Assembly: GCA_004295005.1 (NCBI GenBank)
Contig: SHNG01000056.1
Span: 1 to 39,638 of the forward strand
Source: Gammaproteobacteria bacterium
GTDB taxonomy: Bacteria; Pseudomonadota; Gammaproteobacteria; Xanthomonadales; Rhodanobacteraceae
Length of the DNA stretch: 39,638 nt
Direction of reading: 5' to 3'
In this document: one piece after another, positions 7,971-16,417 of the stretch
How positions within the stretch are numbered: the first letter of the stretch is position 1
Layout of the letters: every line of letters begins with the position of its first letter
The notes under the pieces: generated by a model
Told to the model about the DNA's origin: nothing
Databases searched by the model: none
The model's input: the letters and a program-made list of their open reading frames with translations, nothing else
Position numbers and translations under genes: made by a program

Positions 7971-8432
7971 ATGCGTCATTATGAAGTCGTGTTTCTGGTC
8001 CATCCCGACCAGAGTGAGCAAGTGCCGGCCATGATCGAGCGCTACCGTTCGATGATCGAAGCCGATGGCGGCAAGATCCATCGCCTGGAAGACTGGGGCC
8101 GCCGCCAGTTGGCGTTCCCGATCCAGCACCTGGCCAAGGCCCATTATGTGCTGCTCAACATCGAAGTGGGACAGAAGGTTCTCGATGAACTGCTGTCCGG
8201 CTTCCGTTTCAATGATGCCGTGCTGCGCCATCTGGTGATCAAGCGTGATCAGCCGGTGACCGAGATGTCGGCCATCATGAAGAACAAGGATGACAAGGGT
8301 GAGCGTCGCCGCCGTGACGATGACGTAGGTTATGGAATGGACGATTCCGATGAGCGGCCGAGCCGCTTGGATCGTGGCGATCGCGGTGCCCGCGAATCGG
8401 ACGATTCCGAATTCTCTGCCAGCGCCGAATAA
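7971..8432 (+). CDS. rpsF: 30S ribosomal protein S6
   Basis: A 153-residue S6 protein, which binds S18 and 16S rRNA in the platform of the small subunit. The first ~100 residues are the conserved ferredoxin-like fold: [18 protein letters not shown], the [15 protein letters not shown] strand-loop, and the YVLLNIE strand. Beyond residue ~105 is a long charged tail rich in Asp, Arg and Glu that ends in Ala-Glu; E. coli S6 also ends in Glu residues that RimK can extend by poly-glutamylation. AGGA lies 7 bases before the ATG. First gene of rpsF-rpsR-rplI, with rpsR starting 27 bases after its stop. Confidence 0.97.
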   Translation: MRHYEVVFLVHPDQSEQVPAMIERYRSMIEADGGKIHRLEDWGRRQLAFPIQHLAKAHYVLLNIEVGQKVLDELLSGFRFNDAVLRHLVIKRDQPVTEMSAIMKNKDDKGERRRRDDDVGYGMDDSDERPSRLDRGDRGARESDDSEFSASAE

Positions 8433-8459
8433 TCATCCCGGAATCCAGGAGTAGCCATC

Positions 8460-8684
8460 ATGTCCAAATTCTTCCGTCGCAAGAAATTTTGCCGTTTCAC
8501 CGCCGAAGGCGTGGCCGAGATCGATTACAAGGATCTCAACCTGCTGCGCCAGTACATCACGGAAACCGGCAAGATCGTGCCCAGCCGCATCACCGGCACC
8601 AAGGCGCGCTACCAGCGCCAGCTTTCCATCGCCGTGCAGCACGCACGTTTCCTTTCGCTGCTTCCCTACAGCGACAGCCATTGA
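8460..8684 (+). CDS. rpsR: 30S ribosomal protein S18
   Basis: A 74-residue S18, the partner of S6 on the 30S platform. The conserved basic start [13 protein letters not shown], the [12 protein letters not shown] helix and the signature [20 protein letters not shown] are all present, and length is normal. A strong AGGAG site is positioned before the ATG. The single N-terminal Cys (Cys11) does not by itself make a zinc-binding C+ form. Co-transcribed with rpsF. Confidence 0.97.
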   Translation: MSKFFRRKKFCRFTAEGVAEIDYKDLNLLRQYITETGKIVPSRITGTKARYQRQLSIAVQHARFLSLLPYSDSH

Positions 8685-8733
8685 TCTGATTCCCGACACG
8701 TCGCAGGACGGGTCGATTCGGACAGCGCAAGCT

Positions 8734-8753
8734 GCGCCGGCAAAAGTCGGCGC
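8734..8753 (+). other. Intergenic hairpin before rplI
   Basis: A 6-bp stem (GCGCCG / CGGCGC) with loop GCAAAAGT lies between rpsR and rplI, ~20 bases before the L9 start. It has no T-tract, so it is not a terminator. It may be an mRNA-processing or stability element, or simply chance in GC-rich DNA. Confidence 0.35.
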
Positions 8754-8774
8754 TAACGAATTGGAGTGAAAACC

Positions 8775-9227
8775 ATGCAACTGATTCTTCTGCAGAAAGT
8801 AAAGAACCTCGGCAACCTTGGCGACAAGGTCAATGTCAAGCCGGGTTATGGACGCAACTACCTGGTGCCGCAGGGCAAGGCCGTTCCGGCAACCGCAGCA
8901 AACCTCGAAGGGTTCGAGGCGCGTCGTGCGGAGTACGAGGCCAAGGCCAACCAGCTCCATGCTGCTGCCGAAGCCCGCAAGGCGCAGTTTGATGCCGCCG
9001 AAGCCGTCACCATCCGCGCCAATGCCAGCACCGAAGGCAAACTGTTCGGCTCGGTCGGCCCGCGTGACATCGCCGAAGCATTCACCTCCAGCGGCCTGGC
9101 CCTGGACAAGAATGAAGTGGTGCAGGGCGAAGGCCCGATCCGCCATATTGGCGAGTTCCAGGTGCGCATCCACCTGCACGCCGACGTGGATACCCTGGTC
9201 AAGGTGATCGTGGTTCCCGACAATTGA
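8775..9227 (+). CDS. rplI: 50S ribosomal protein L9
   Basis: A 150-residue L9, the two-domain protein at the base of the L1 stalk. Seen: the N-terminal domain [19 protein letters not shown] with the rRNA-binding [13 protein letters not shown], a long connecting helix ([26 protein letters not shown] region), and the C-terminal [15 protein letters not shown] domain. I use the ATG at 8775 because it gives the canonical N-terminus and GGAG lies 8 bases upstream; the in-frame GTG at 8766 overlaps that site. Last gene of the ribosomal operon, followed by a terminator. Confidence 0.97.
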   Translation: MQLILLQKVKNLGNLGDKVNVKPGYGRNYLVPQGKAVPATAANLEGFEARRAEYEAKANQLHAAAEARKAQFDAAEAVTIRANASTEGKLFGSVGPRDIAEAFTSSGLALDKNEVVQGEGPIRHIGEFQVRIHLHADVDTLVKVIVVPDN

Positions 9228-9254
9228 TCGAAGCTTTCCATTTGATTGCGAATC

Positions 9255-9282
9255 GGGCGCCGCAAGGCGCCCGCTTTGTTTC
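9255..9282 (+). terminator. Rho-independent terminator after rplI
   Basis: GGGCGCC - GCAA - GGCGCCC gives a perfect 7-bp stem with a tetraloop, followed by GCTTTGTTTC. It starts 27 bases after the rplI stop and separates the ribosomal operon from dnaB. Confidence 0.8.
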
Positions 9283-9319
9283 TGTGCGCCTGCTTTGTGC
9301 CGATCGCTGATTTCACAGC

Positions 9320-9328
9320 TTATGCACA
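9320..9328 (+). promoter_or_regulatory. Candidate DnaA box upstream of dnaB
   Basis: TTATGCACA fits the DnaA-box consensus TTWTNCACA exactly and lies 77 bases before the dnaB start. A match to such a loose consensus is expected a couple of times by chance in a window of this size, so only its location makes it notable. Confidence 0.3.
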
Positions 9329-9404
9329 GGGTTGTTCTCTACTGGTGAGACGCAACGCTGCGTATGATCGTTGCCTGCAGCATTCCCGAGTCGGCATCCA
9401 CCCC

Positions 9405-10793
9405 ATGCATCCTTCCGCAGAGCGCAAGCCCGTAACCACCATCGAAACCCTCAGGGTGCCGCCGCATTCGATTGAAGCCGAGCAGGCTGTACTGGGTGGC
9501 CTCATGCTGGCGCCGGAGGCATGGGAGCGCATCGCCGATCGCATCAACGAGGAGGATTTCTATCGGCGCGACCACCGCCTGATCTTTCGCGCCATCCAGA
9601 CCTTGAGCGAGAAGGACCAGCCCTGCGATGCAATTACCCTGGGCGAGTGGTTTGCCGCGCAAAGCCTGAGCGATCAGGTCGGTGGCATGGCCTATGTGAT
9701 CGAACTGGCCAATTCCACGCCCAGTGCGGCCAATATCGTTGCGTACGCCGACATCGTGCGTGAGCGATCCGTGCTGCGCCAGTTGATCGATACCGGTACC
9801 GAGATTGCAGGCGATGCCTACCAACCGGAAGGCCGCGGCTCGCAGGAGTTGCTGGAAACGGCGGAGCAAAAGGTGTTCCGCATCGCCGAGTCGGGATCAC
9901 GCGGGCGCAAGGGCTTCGTGCCGGCCCGCGCTGCGGCCAAGGAAGCTTTTCAGATCCTCGCCAGCCGCTACGAGAATCGTGGTCAGATCACCGGAATACC
10001 AACCGGATACACCGATCTTGATGAGATGACGACGGGCTTGCAGCCTTCCGACCTGATCATCATCGCGGCGCGTCCATCGATGGGCAAGACGGCGCTGGCG
10101 CTGAACATGGCCGAAAACGCTGCCATGCGCACGAAAAAGGCGGTAGCGGTCTTTTCCATGGAAATGTCCTCGTCGCAATTGGCTTTCCGCCTGATTTCAT
10201 CGCTCGGCCGCATCAATCAACAGCATTTGCGTACTGGTGAATTGAGCGAGGAAGAATGGCCGCGGGTCACCAGTGCCATTACCCAGCTCAGTGATACGCG
10301 CATCTTCATCGACGACACCCCGGCCTTGTCGCCGGGAGAATTGCGCGCGCGTGCGCGCAGGCTCAAGCGCGAGCACGACCTCGGCCTCATCGTGATCGAT
10401 TATCTGCAACTCATGCAGGTGCCCGGCAACAAGGAAAACCGGGCCACCGAGATTTCGGAGATCTCGCGCGGACTGAAGGCGCTGGCCAAGGAACTCAATG
10501 TTCCCATCATCGCCCTGTCGCAGCTCAACCGTTCACTGGAACAGCGCACCGACAAGAAGCCGCTGATGTCGGACCTGCGTGAATCCGGCGCCATCGAGCA
10601 GGACGCCGACGTGGTCATGTTCATCTACCGTGACGACTACTACCACCAGGATTCGCCCGACAAGGGCGTTGCCGAGATCATCGTCAGCAAGCAGAGAAAC
10701 GGACCGATTGGCACCGTGCGGCTTGCCTTCCTCGGTCAATTCACGCGCTTCGAGAATCTGGCGCCAGATCGCTACGCGGACCAGTTCGAGTGA
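9405..10793 (+). CDS. dnaB: Replicative DNA helicase DnaB
   Basis: A 462-residue hexameric 5'-3' helicase that unwinds DNA at the replication fork and recruits primase. Seen: the N-terminal collar domain (PPHSIEAEQAVLGGLML), the Walker A motif ARPSMGKTA near residue 225, the Walker B strand LIVIDYLQLM, the SQLNRSLEQR segment, and the FIYRDDYYH region near the C-terminus. No intein is present. Length is close to E. coli DnaB (471). The start is the ATG at 9405, which gives MHPSAERKP ahead of the conserved domain; the ribosome site is weak, so this choice is moderate. Its TGA overlaps the GTG start of alr by 4 bases. Confidence 0.96.
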   Translation: MHPSAERKPVTTIETLRVPPHSIEAEQAVLGGLMLAPEAWERIADRINEEDFYRRDHRLIFRAIQTLSEKDQPCDAITLGEWFAAQSLSDQVGGMAYVIELANSTPSAANIVAYADIVRERSVLRQLIDTGTEIAGDAYQPEGRGSQELLETAEQKVFRIAESGSRGRKGFVPARAAAKEAFQILASRYENRGQITGIPTGYTDLDEMTTGLQPSDLIIIAARPSMGKTALALNMAENAAMRTKKAVAVFSMEMSSSQLAFRLISSLGRINQQHLRTGELSEEEWPRVTSAITQLSDTRIFIDDTPALSPGELRARARRLKREHDLGLIVIDYLQLMQVPGNKENRATEISEISRGLKALAKELNVPIIALSQLNRSLEQRTDKKPLMSDLRESGAIEQDADVVMFIYRDDYYHQDSPDKGVAEIIVSKQRNGPIGTVRLAFLGQFTRFENLAPDRYADQFE

Positions 10794-11872
10794 GCAGGGC
10801 GACCAGCGCCACGATTCACCTGGGCGCCCTGCGTTCGAATCTCGAACGCCTGCGCCAGCTTGCCAGTCCGGCAAGGGTGATGGCCGTGGTCAAGGCCGAT
10901 GGCTACGGGCATGGACTTGAACGTGTGGCGCGCGTGCTCGACAAGGCCGATGCGTTCGGGGTGGCCTGCATTGCCGATGGCCAACGCCTGCGCGCCACCG
11001 GCATCAAGCAACGCATCGTGGTGCTTTCGGGTATCGATGAAGCGGCGGACATCGCCGAGATGCACCGACTCGGGCTGGAGTCCGTTGTGCACCATGCCAG
11101 CCAGATCGGGTGGCTGGCCGCTGATCCTGATCCGCGTCCGCTCAAGGTCTGGTTGAAGATCGATACCGGCATGCATCGCCTTGGATTTTCTCCGATCGAT
11201 TCAGTGCAGGCCTACCGGCGGCTGCAAGACCTGCAAAACGTCGATGCGGACATCGGCCTGATGACGCACTTCGCCAACTCCGATGTTCTCGAAGATGAGC
11301 AAACCCGGGTCCAGATGCATCGATTCGAGGAGCTTGCCGCGGAGCTGCCCGGCGCCCGCTCGCTGGCCAACTCGGCAGCCGTGCTGGAATGGCCACAGTC
11401 GCGGGCACAGTGGGTACGACCAGGCGGATTGTTGTACGGCATTTCCGTGATCGCCGGCAGTCACGCCGCGCAGTTCGGTTTTCGACCGGCGATGACCCTG
11501 ACCAGCAAGCTGGTTGCGATCAACCGCGTGGGCAAGGGTGAGGCGGTTGGCTATGCGGGCGACTGGATCTGTCCCGAAGACATGGACATTGGCGTCGTGC
11601 AGATCGGTTATGGCGACGGCTATCCACGCTCTGCGCCTTCGGGAACCCCGGTGCTTCTCAACGGCCGGCGCACGCAGATCGTCGGCCGCGTTTCCATGGA
11701 TCTGATCAGCATCGACCTGCGCGGGCAGGGTGATGCGCGCATGGGTGATCCGGTGCTGCTCTGGGGCGAGGGCTTGCCGGTTGAGGAGATTGCCGGTCAC
11801 GCCGGCACCATTGGCTACGAATTGGTGTGCGGAATGACCCGGCGCGTGCGCTTCCTTGAGGATGAAGGCTGA
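10790..11872 (+). CDS. alr: Alanine racemase
   Basis: A 360-residue PLP enzyme interconverting L- and D-alanine, the source of D-Ala for peptidoglycan. Seen: the PLP-lysine motif AVVKADGYGHG (Lys35), the second catalytic base Tyr ~274 in QIGYGDGYPR, the KIDTGMHRLG barrel strand and the WVRPGGLLYG phosphate-binding region. Length is typical. The start codon is GTG, and GTGA overlaps the dnaB stop, so translation is probably coupled. A dnaB-alr-radA order is found in other Xanthomonadales-type genomes. Whether this is the only alanine racemase of the cell cannot be judged here. Confidence 0.96.
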   Translation: MSRATSATIHLGALRSNLERLRQLASPARVMAVVKADGYGHGLERVARVLDKADAFGVACIADGQRLRATGIKQRIVVLSGIDEAADIAEMHRLGLESVVHHASQIGWLAADPDPRPLKVWLKIDTGMHRLGFSPIDSVQAYRRLQDLQNVDADIGLMTHFANSDVLEDEQTRVQMHRFEELAAELPGARSLANSAAVLEWPQSRAQWVRPGGLLYGISVIAGSHAAQFGFRPAMTLTSKLVAINRVGKGEAVGYAGDWICPEDMDIGVVQIGYGDGYPRSAPSGTPVLLNGRRTQIVGRVSMDLISIDLRGQGDARMGDPVLLWGEGLPVEEIAGHAGTIGYELVCGMTRRVRFLEDEG

Positions 11873-11873
11873 G

Positions 11874-13262
11874 ATGGCCAAGGCAAAGCTTGCCTACGTT
11901 TGCAGCGAGTGTGGCGGTGAGCATTCCAAGTGGCAGGGACAGTGCGCGGAATGTGGCGCATGGAATACCTTGACTGAGTTCGTCGTCGAGCAGTCGTCCA
12001 GGTCGAGCGGATCGGCTGCCGCAGGCCGGGCCGGTTATGCCGGCAGTGGCGACCCGGCACAGGTGACCCGACTTTCCAGCATCGGCATCGAAAGCGGTCA
12101 GCGCATTGCAACCGGCATCGGCGAACTGGATCGCGTGCTCGGCGGCGGCTTGATGACCGGATCGGTGGTGCTGATTGGCGGTGATCCCGGCATCGGCAAG
12201 TCGACCCTGTTGCTGCAAATGTTGGGTGCGATTGCCGGCCGCACGCCGAGCCTGTATGTGACCGGCGAGGAAAGCCTGGCCCAGGTTGCCGAGCGCGGTC
12301 ATCGGTTGGGTCTGGATCTGGACCGGCTGGATGCGCTGGCCGACACTTCGGTCGAACGCATCCTCGCGCAAGCCTCGGCGAGCAAGCCCGAGGTACTGAT
12401 CATCGACTCGATCCAGACCATCTGGACCGAAACACTGACTGCGGCCCCCGGCTCGGTGAGCCAGGTGCGTGAGTCGGCGGCCCGGCTCGTGCGCTTTGCC
12501 AAGGAGCGCGGAACCAGCGTTTTCCTGGTCGGGCACGTAACCAAGGAAGGCGGTATCGCCGGCCCCAGGGTGCTGGAGCACATGGTCGATGCGGTGCTGT
12601 ACTTCGAGGGTGAATCCGGCAGCCGTTTCCGCATCCTGCGTGCCTTCAAGAACCGCTTTGGTGCGGTCAATGAATTGGGTGTGTTCGCCATGTCGGAACG
12701 CGGACTCAAGGAAGTGCCGAATCCCTCGGCCATATTCCTTTCCTCGCATGCCGCGCCGACGCCGGGATCCGCAGTCATGGTGACCCGCGAAGGAACGCGC
12801 CCCTTGTTGGTTGAAGTGCAGGCGCTGGTGGATGATTCGCCGCTGTCGAATCCGCGTCGGGTGGCTCTGGGACTTGAACAGAATCGACTGGCCATGCTGC
12901 TCGCCGTGCTGCATCGTCATGGCGGGACAGCCATCCACGATCAGGATGTCTTCGTGAACGTGGTGGGCGGCATTCGCATACAGGAAACCGCCGCAGATCT
13001 TCCGGTTCTGCTGGCGGTGTTGTCGAGTTTCAGGGATCGCGCGCTGCCGGAAAAGCTGCTGGCCTTTGGCGAGATTGGTTTATCCGGGGAGATTCGCCCG
13101 GTTCCCAACGGCGAGGAGCGTCTGCGCGAAGCGGCAAGTCACGGTTTTCGCCAAGCCATCGTGCCCAAGGCCAACGCTCCCAAGCAAGGTCGCATGGGTG
13201 AGCTGAACATCATCGGTGTGCATCGCCTCGCCGATGCGCTCTCGGCGTGGGCGGAACTCTGA
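11874..13262 (+). CDS. radA: DNA repair protein RadA
   Basis: A 462-residue RecA-like ATPase that promotes branch migration during homologous recombination. Seen: an N-terminal C4 zinc finger (Cys10, Cys13, Cys24, Cys27 in VCSECGGEHSKWQGQCAEC), Walker A GGDPGIGKST (~102-111), the RadA-specific KNRFG motif (FKNRFGAVNE, ~258), and a C-terminal Lon-protease-like domain (NVVGGIRIQETAADL, GEIGLSGEIRPV). The ATG at 11874 starts one base after the alr stop, with AAGG as ribosome site. Distal gene of the dnaB-alr-radA unit; the next gene is convergent and no clear terminator stem is visible in the 81-base gap. Confidence 0.96.
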   Translation: MAKAKLAYVCSECGGEHSKWQGQCAECGAWNTLTEFVVEQSSRSSGSAAAGRAGYAGSGDPAQVTRLSSIGIESGQRIATGIGELDRVLGGGLMTGSVVLIGGDPGIGKSTLLLQMLGAIAGRTPSLYVTGEESLAQVAERGHRLGLDLDRLDALADTSVERILAQASASKPEVLIIDSIQTIWTETLTAAPGSVSQVRESAARLVRFAKERGTSVFLVGHVTKEGGIAGPRVLEHMVDAVLYFEGESGSRFRILRAFKNRFGAVNELGVFAMSERGLKEVPNPSAIFLSSHAAPTPGSAVMVTREGTRPLLVEVQALVDDSPLSNPRRVALGLEQNRLAMLLAVLHRHGGTAIHDQDVFVNVVGGIRIQETAADLPVLLAVLSSFRDRALPEKLLAFGEIGLSGEIRPVPNGEERLREAASHGFRQAIVPKANAPKQGRMGELNIIGVHRLADALSAWAEL

Positions 13263-13343
13263 TCTGTCATCGCGTCGCGCTTGACCTGACTTGCAACAAC
13301 GCACACTTTGCCGCTCTGCGAATTCGCCCCATCGCGGACAGGA

Positions 13344-14147
13344 TCAATGCGGTGCGCGATGCAACACCAGTTCCAGCACGAACTTGGTGCCAAAGAAGGC
13401 GAGCAGCAACACGGCCATCCCGATCAGGGTCAGGCGAACCGCAGAAGGTCCGCGCCAGCCCCAGCGCCAGCGCCCGAACAGCAGCAGGCCGAAAACCAGC
13501 CAGGAGGCGATGGAAAGTACGGTCTTGTGAACCAGGTGCTGGGCAAACAGGTCGTCGACGAACAGCACGCCGGTGACCAGGGTCAGGGTGAGCAGCACGA
13601 AACCCACGGCGATCAGGCGGAACAGCAGCGATTCGGTCAGCGTCAAGGGTGGCAATGCGCGCAGCAGGCCGGAATCCACGCGGTGACGGCGCAGGGCGCG
13701 TTCCTGCAGTGACAACAGGATGGCGAGCAGGGCGGCAATGCTGAGCAGGCTGTAGGCAACCAGGGCAATGGCCACATGCAAGGTGATCTGCCACTCCATC
13801 GCCTCGGCGGCTTGGGGAGCAGGGCCGAAGGCGTTCACCCCCAGCAACAAGGCAGCCAGTGGAAACACGATCACACCGAGTGCGGCCACGGGCCGGAACA
13901 GGTTGACCAGCAAGGTGATTGCCGCCACGCATACGCCAACCAGTGACAGCGCAGCAAAGAAATGCAGGCTGATCCGCCCATGATGCAAGCCGAAGGCAAG
14001 CCCGGCGTGTACAAGCACGGCGAGCACAGCCAGGCAAAGCGCCAGCGTTCGATTGCGTGTGGACGGCGTAGATGACGGCAGCACGAGCAGGGCGCCGGCC
14101 AGCAGGTAGAGGCCTATCGCAACCAGGGTGGAAAGAATGAAGGGCAT
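13344..14147 (-). CDS. ypjD: YpjD/CcsA-like cytochrome c assembly family membrane protein
   Basis: A 267-residue polytopic inner-membrane protein with about eight hydrophobic helices. The pattern matches the 'cytochrome C assembly protein' domain: LHFFAALSLVGVCVAAITLL, MEWQITLHVAIALVAYSLL with a conserved His, and LVHKTVLSIASWLVFGLLL with a second His. Conserved His residues in this family (CcsA, CcmC, HemX) coordinate or handle heme. YpjD itself has no firmly established role in cytochrome c maturation, and the WWD motif of CcmC/CcmF is not evident. Genes of this type sit divergent from ffh in many gammaproteobacteria, as here. Start ATG at 14147. Confidence 0.85.
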   Translation of the reverse strand: MPFILSTLVAIGLYLLAGALLVLPSSTPSTRNRTLALCLAVLAVLVHAGLAFGLHHGRISLHFFAALSLVGVCVAAITLLVNLFRPVAALGVIVFPLAALLLGVNAFGPAPQAAEAMEWQITLHVAIALVAYSLLSIAALLAILLSLQERALRRHRVDSGLLRALPPLTLTESLLFRLIAVGFVLLTLTLVTGVLFVDDLFAQHLVHKTVLSIASWLVFGLLLFGRWRWGWRGPSAVRLTLIGMAVLLLAFFGTKFVLELVLHRAPH

Positions 14148-14224
14148 GCAGGAAGTTTGGCACAGACCGCAAGTGCATTGAATGTCGAACCGGGCAGGAA
14201 CCGGGAATCGATTGCATGAGCCGC

Positions 14225-14233
14225 TGATATACT
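14225..14233 (+). promoter_or_regulatory. Extended -10 promoter candidate for ffh
   Basis: TGATATACT matches an extended -10 (TGnTATAAT) and lies 33 bases before the ffh ATG. No convincing -35 lies 17 bases upstream, as is common for extended -10 promoters. Confidence 0.5.
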
Positions 14234-14266
14234 GGCGCGCTCACTTCCCCACGATTTCCGATTGCG

Positions 14267-15631
14267 ATGTTCGAGTCTCTCAGCCAGCGTCTTTCCTCCA
14301 CCGTTGACCGCCTGCGCGGTCGCGGCCGGCTCACCGAATCCAATATCCGCGAATCCCTGCGCGAAGTTCGCATCGCCCTGTTGGAAGCGGATGTTGCCTT
14401 GCCGGTTGTGCAGGCCTTGATCCAGCGCGTGCAAGTGCGTGCAGTGGGTCAGGAAGTGCTGAAGAGCCTCACGCCTGGGCAAGCCCTGATCAAGGTTGTC
14501 CGCGATGAATTGACCACGCTCATGGGTTCGGTGAATACCGACCTCAATCTGGCTGCCGCGCCGCCGGCCATCGTGCTCATGGCGGGCTTGCAGGGCGCCG
14601 GCAAGACCACCACCGTCGCCAAGCTGGCCCGCTTCCTGCGCGAACGTCGCAAGAAAAAGGTCATGGTGGTCAGCTGCGACATTTACCGGCCTGCCGCGAT
14701 CGAGCAGCTGCGCACCCTGGCCGAGCAGGTTGAGGTGATGTTCCATCCCTCCTCATCCGGACAGTCGGTAGTGGACATAGCGGCTTCTGCGTTGGATGCC
14801 GCGAAACGCAATTTCGTCGATGTGTTGCTGGTGGATACCGCCGGCCGCCTGCACGTGGACGAGGCAATGATGACCGAGATCAAGGCCCTTCATGCGGCGC
14901 TGGATCCGGTGGAAACCCTGTTTGTGGTCGATTCCATGACCGGCCAGGATGCGGCGGTAACGGCCAAGGCTTTTGCCGAAGCCTTGCCCCTGACCGGTGT
15001 CGTGTTGACCAAGACCGATGGCGACGCACGCGGTGGCGCAGCGCTCTCGGTTCGCTACATCACCGGGCGCCCGATCAAGTTTGTCGGTGCCGGCGAAAAA
15101 TCCGATGCACTGGAACCGTTCCATCCGGACCGCCTGGCCCAGCGCATCCTTGGCATGGGCGACGTGTTGTCGCTGGTGGAGGAGGTTGAGCGCAAGGTTG
15201 ATCAGGAGAAGGTGCAAAAGCTGGCCGAGAAGGTCATCAAAGGCAAGCGCTTCGATCTGGAAGACATGAAGGTCCAGCTCGAACAGATGGTCAACATGGG
15301 TGGCATGGCCTCGCTGATCGACAAACTCCCGGGAATGGGGGCCATGTCCGAACAGGTGAAGTCGAAGGTCAATGACAAGCAGATTCATCACATGATCGCG
15401 ATCATCAATTCCATGACCCGCAAGGAACGTCGCCATCCGGACCTGCTCAAGGGATCGCGCAGGGCACGTATTGCCCGGGGTTCCGGCCAGCAGCCGGCGG
15501 ATGTGAATCGCCTGCTCAAGCAGTATCAGCAGATGGAAAAAATGATGTCCAAGCTCGGCAGCGGTGGCCTCAAGGGCATGATGCGACAGATGAAAGGCGC
15601 CATGCGCGGCTTGGGCGGTCCCCAGGGTTAG
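14267..15631 (+). CDS. ffh: Signal recognition particle GTPase Ffh
   Basis: A 454-residue SRP54 homologue that, with 4.5S RNA, delivers nascent inner-membrane proteins to FtsY and SecYEG. Seen: the N domain (MFESLSQRLSSTVDRLRGRG), the G domain with P-loop GLQGAGKTTT (~107-116), DTAGR and TKTDGDARGG, and a methionine-rich M domain (QMVNMGGMAS, MEKMMSKLGS, KGMMRQMKGAM) for signal-peptide binding. The ATG at 14267 gives the canonical N-terminus. rpsP follows ffh directly or closely in many gammaproteobacteria; here about 5 kb with four other genes separate them. Confidence 0.97.
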   Translation: MFESLSQRLSSTVDRLRGRGRLTESNIRESLREVRIALLEADVALPVVQALIQRVQVRAVGQEVLKSLTPGQALIKVVRDELTTLMGSVNTDLNLAAAPPAIVLMAGLQGAGKTTTVAKLARFLRERRKKKVMVVSCDIYRPAAIEQLRTLAEQVEVMFHPSSSGQSVVDIAASALDAAKRNFVDVLLVDTAGRLHVDEAMMTEIKALHAALDPVETLFVVDSMTGQDAAVTAKAFAEALPLTGVVLTKTDGDARGGAALSVRYITGRPIKFVGAGEKSDALEPFHPDRLAQRILGMGDVLSLVEEVERKVDQEKVQKLAEKVIKGKRFDLEDMKVQLEQMVNMGGMASLIDKLPGMGAMSEQVKSKVNDKQIHHMIAIINSMTRKERRHPDLLKGSRRARIARGSGQQPADVNRLLKQYQQMEKMMSKLGSGGLKGMMRQMKGAMRGLGGPQG

Positions 15632-15722
15632 TGTCTGTTTTGATTCGCCATTTGTGTTTTTCAACACCTTGGTTTAGGCTCTGACGCTGGCATTTCCCCC
15701 GGTTGATGCGTGTCCCTCGGTG

Positions 15723-15757
15723 GCGCGGACAATGCCTTTAAAGCGTGCGCGGACAAT
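15723..15757. repeat. Pair of 11-bp direct repeats upstream of the secreted-protein gene
   Basis: GCGCGGACAAT occurs at 15723-15733 and again at 15747-15757, a 24-base period, 27 bases before the start of the next gene. It could be a two-site operator. The rest of the ffh-to-gene gap (15632-15783) shows no clear terminator or promoter. Confidence 0.4.
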
Positions 15758-15783
15758 TCAAATTCCTTTTGGGGTGACAACAA

Positions 15784-16359
15784 ATGAAACACAAGGCAAT
15801 TTTCGCAGCAGTTCTGGCCAGTTCGATGTTCGCGGGCATGGCATCCGCCGATCAGTACCTGACCAAGGCTGATGAGCGCAATGGCATTCTTTCACCCGGC
15901 GGCAATGAAGCGACCGGTGGTGGTGCCTCATGCGGCACAGCACCTGTTATCGGCTCGCTTCCCTTTGCGGATTCAGGGACAACCGTAGGCGCAACCAACA
16001 CCGTCGGCTCCATTCCAGCGGGATGCAGCAACTACACCACGGTCGCCGGACCTGATGAGATCTACCTGTTCACGACTGGCGCCGGAGCCAGCGTTGGCGT
16101 TTCCCTGGATGCAACAACGGCAGCCTACGATCCGGCCATCTATGTCCTGAGCACCTGCGGCACCAGTAGCACGTGCGTGGTTGGTGCGGACGCCACGCTT
16201 GCTGGGGGTATTGAAACCATCCCCGCCCAGTCTTTTGCCCCGGGTACCTATGGTCTCTATGTGGACTCGTTTTACAACACGGCCGCAGGATCTGGCGCTT
16301 ACGATTTGAGCGTAACCGGTACGTTGCCGGTGGAAGTGACGGACTTCAGCGTCGAATAA
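15784..16359 (+). CDS. Secreted protein of unknown function ending in LPVEVTDFSVE
   Basis: A 191-residue protein not recognised as a known enzyme. Residues 1-22 (MKHKAIFAAVLASSMFAGMASA) are a clear Sec signal peptide. The mature part is Gly/Ser/Thr/Ala-rich and acidic, with PDEIYLFTTGAGASVGVSL and SFAPGTYGLYVDSF segments. These read like a pre-peptidase C-terminal-type beta-sandwich, as seen at the end of secreted hydrolases. Four cysteines could pair. The extreme C-terminus is LPVEVTDFSVE; similar 'LPVEL..F.VD/E' endings occur, as I recall, on other Xanthomonadales exported proteins. GGGGTGA precedes the ATG and a terminator follows closely, so it is probably monocistronic. Function unknown; a surface-displayed binding protein is a guess. 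Confidence 0.75.
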   Translation: MKHKAIFAAVLASSMFAGMASADQYLTKADERNGILSPGGNEATGGGASCGTAPVIGSLPFADSGTTVGATNTVGSIPAGCSNYTTVAGPDEIYLFTTGAGASVGVSLDATTAAYDPAIYVLSTCGTSSTCVVGADATLAGGIETIPAQSFAPGTYGLYVDSFYNTAAGSGAYDLSVTGTLPVEVTDFSVE

Positions 16360-16384
16360 GACTTGGCGCCATTTGGTGTGCAAA

Positions 16385-16417
16385 AAAGGGTCGCCGTTGA
16401 GGCGACCCTTTGCTTTT
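16385..16417 (+). terminator. Rho-independent terminator after the secreted-protein gene
   Basis: A perfect 11-bp stem (AAAGGGTCGCC / GGCGACCCTTT, loop GTTGA) followed by GCTTTT, 25 bases after the stop codon. From here to 16658 I see no gene and no clear promoter. Confidence 0.85.

Noticed and set aside
11706-12938. 410-codon minus-strand open frame over radA
   Set aside because: Antisense to a full-length RadA with zinc finger and Walker motifs; His/Gln-rich shadow composition.
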